NCBI GenBank assembly: GCA_945877885.1
Contig: CAMCSI010000013.1
Location: 1 to 14,258, forward strand
From: Chlamydia trachomatis
Lineage (GTDB): Bacteria > Chlamydiota > Chlamydiia > Chlamydiales > 2-12-FULL-49-11
DNA length: 14,258 nucleotides
Reading direction: 5' to 3'
Under the pieces are notes generated by a model that was not told the origin of the DNA, ran no database searches, and worked only from the letters and a program-made list of their open reading frames with translations. Positions 14,250-14,258 of the stretch are shown here, in pieces. The translations under genes were made by a program, and so were the position numbers. Each line of letters starts with the position of its first letter. Positions within the stretch are counted from its first letter, which is position 1.

Positions 14250-14258
14250 AAATGAAAT

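Overview
The window comes from a member of the phylum Chlamydiota, most likely an environmental (Parachlamydia- or Simkania-like) lineage and not Chlamydia itself. The case is gene order: dxr, ytgD, ytgC-R, ytgB, ytgA, a CT066-like small gene, an ATP/ADP translocase, lepA and gnd follow each other as in the Chlamydia trachomatis CT071-CT063 block. The metal permease is also fused to a DtxR-type repressor, a chlamydial hallmark, and a nucleotide-stealing translocase is typical of obligate intracellular bacteria. The DNA is AT-rich. No species is assigned.

Layout. Positions 1-4656 (minus strand) hold one tightly overlapping operon read ytgA-ytgB-ytgC/R-ytgD-dxr. The first four genes form an ABC importer for a transition metal (Mn, Fe or Zn) with its own repressor domain. 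The last gene is the first committed enzyme of the MEP isoprenoid pathway and runs off the left edge. A 139-base divergent intergenic region with a near-perfect palindrome (ATTGTACAAT) is a candidate operator. Positions 4796-5323 (plus) hold a small basic protein of unknown function, followed by a strong terminator. Positions 5450-7051 hold the ATP/ADP translocase, with its own promoter and terminator.

Positions 7052-8208 contain no convincing gene. They hold an array of three full copies and one partial copy of a roughly 250-258-base unit. Each full unit joins a MITE-like palindromic element to an 81-base copy of the 3' end of the translocase gene (last codons, stop and trailer, without the terminator). 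This is the most unusual DNA structure in the window. lepA (8209-10017) and gnd (10089-11543) follow.

Positions 11559-14249 (minus strand, convergent with gnd) look like an accessory toxin-immunity module. It has a short Rhs-core protein with a signal peptide and a C-terminal domain resembling the polymorphic toxin type 37 family, then two tandem small genes that are paralogues of each other and sit where immunity genes are expected. They are probably one transcript from a promoter at 14221-14249.

Five starts need care. ytgD uses TTG behind a perfect ribosome-binding site. ytgA, ytgC and the second immunity-like gene probably start inside their longest open frames. The Rhs gene probably starts at a GTG that begins a clean signal peptide.
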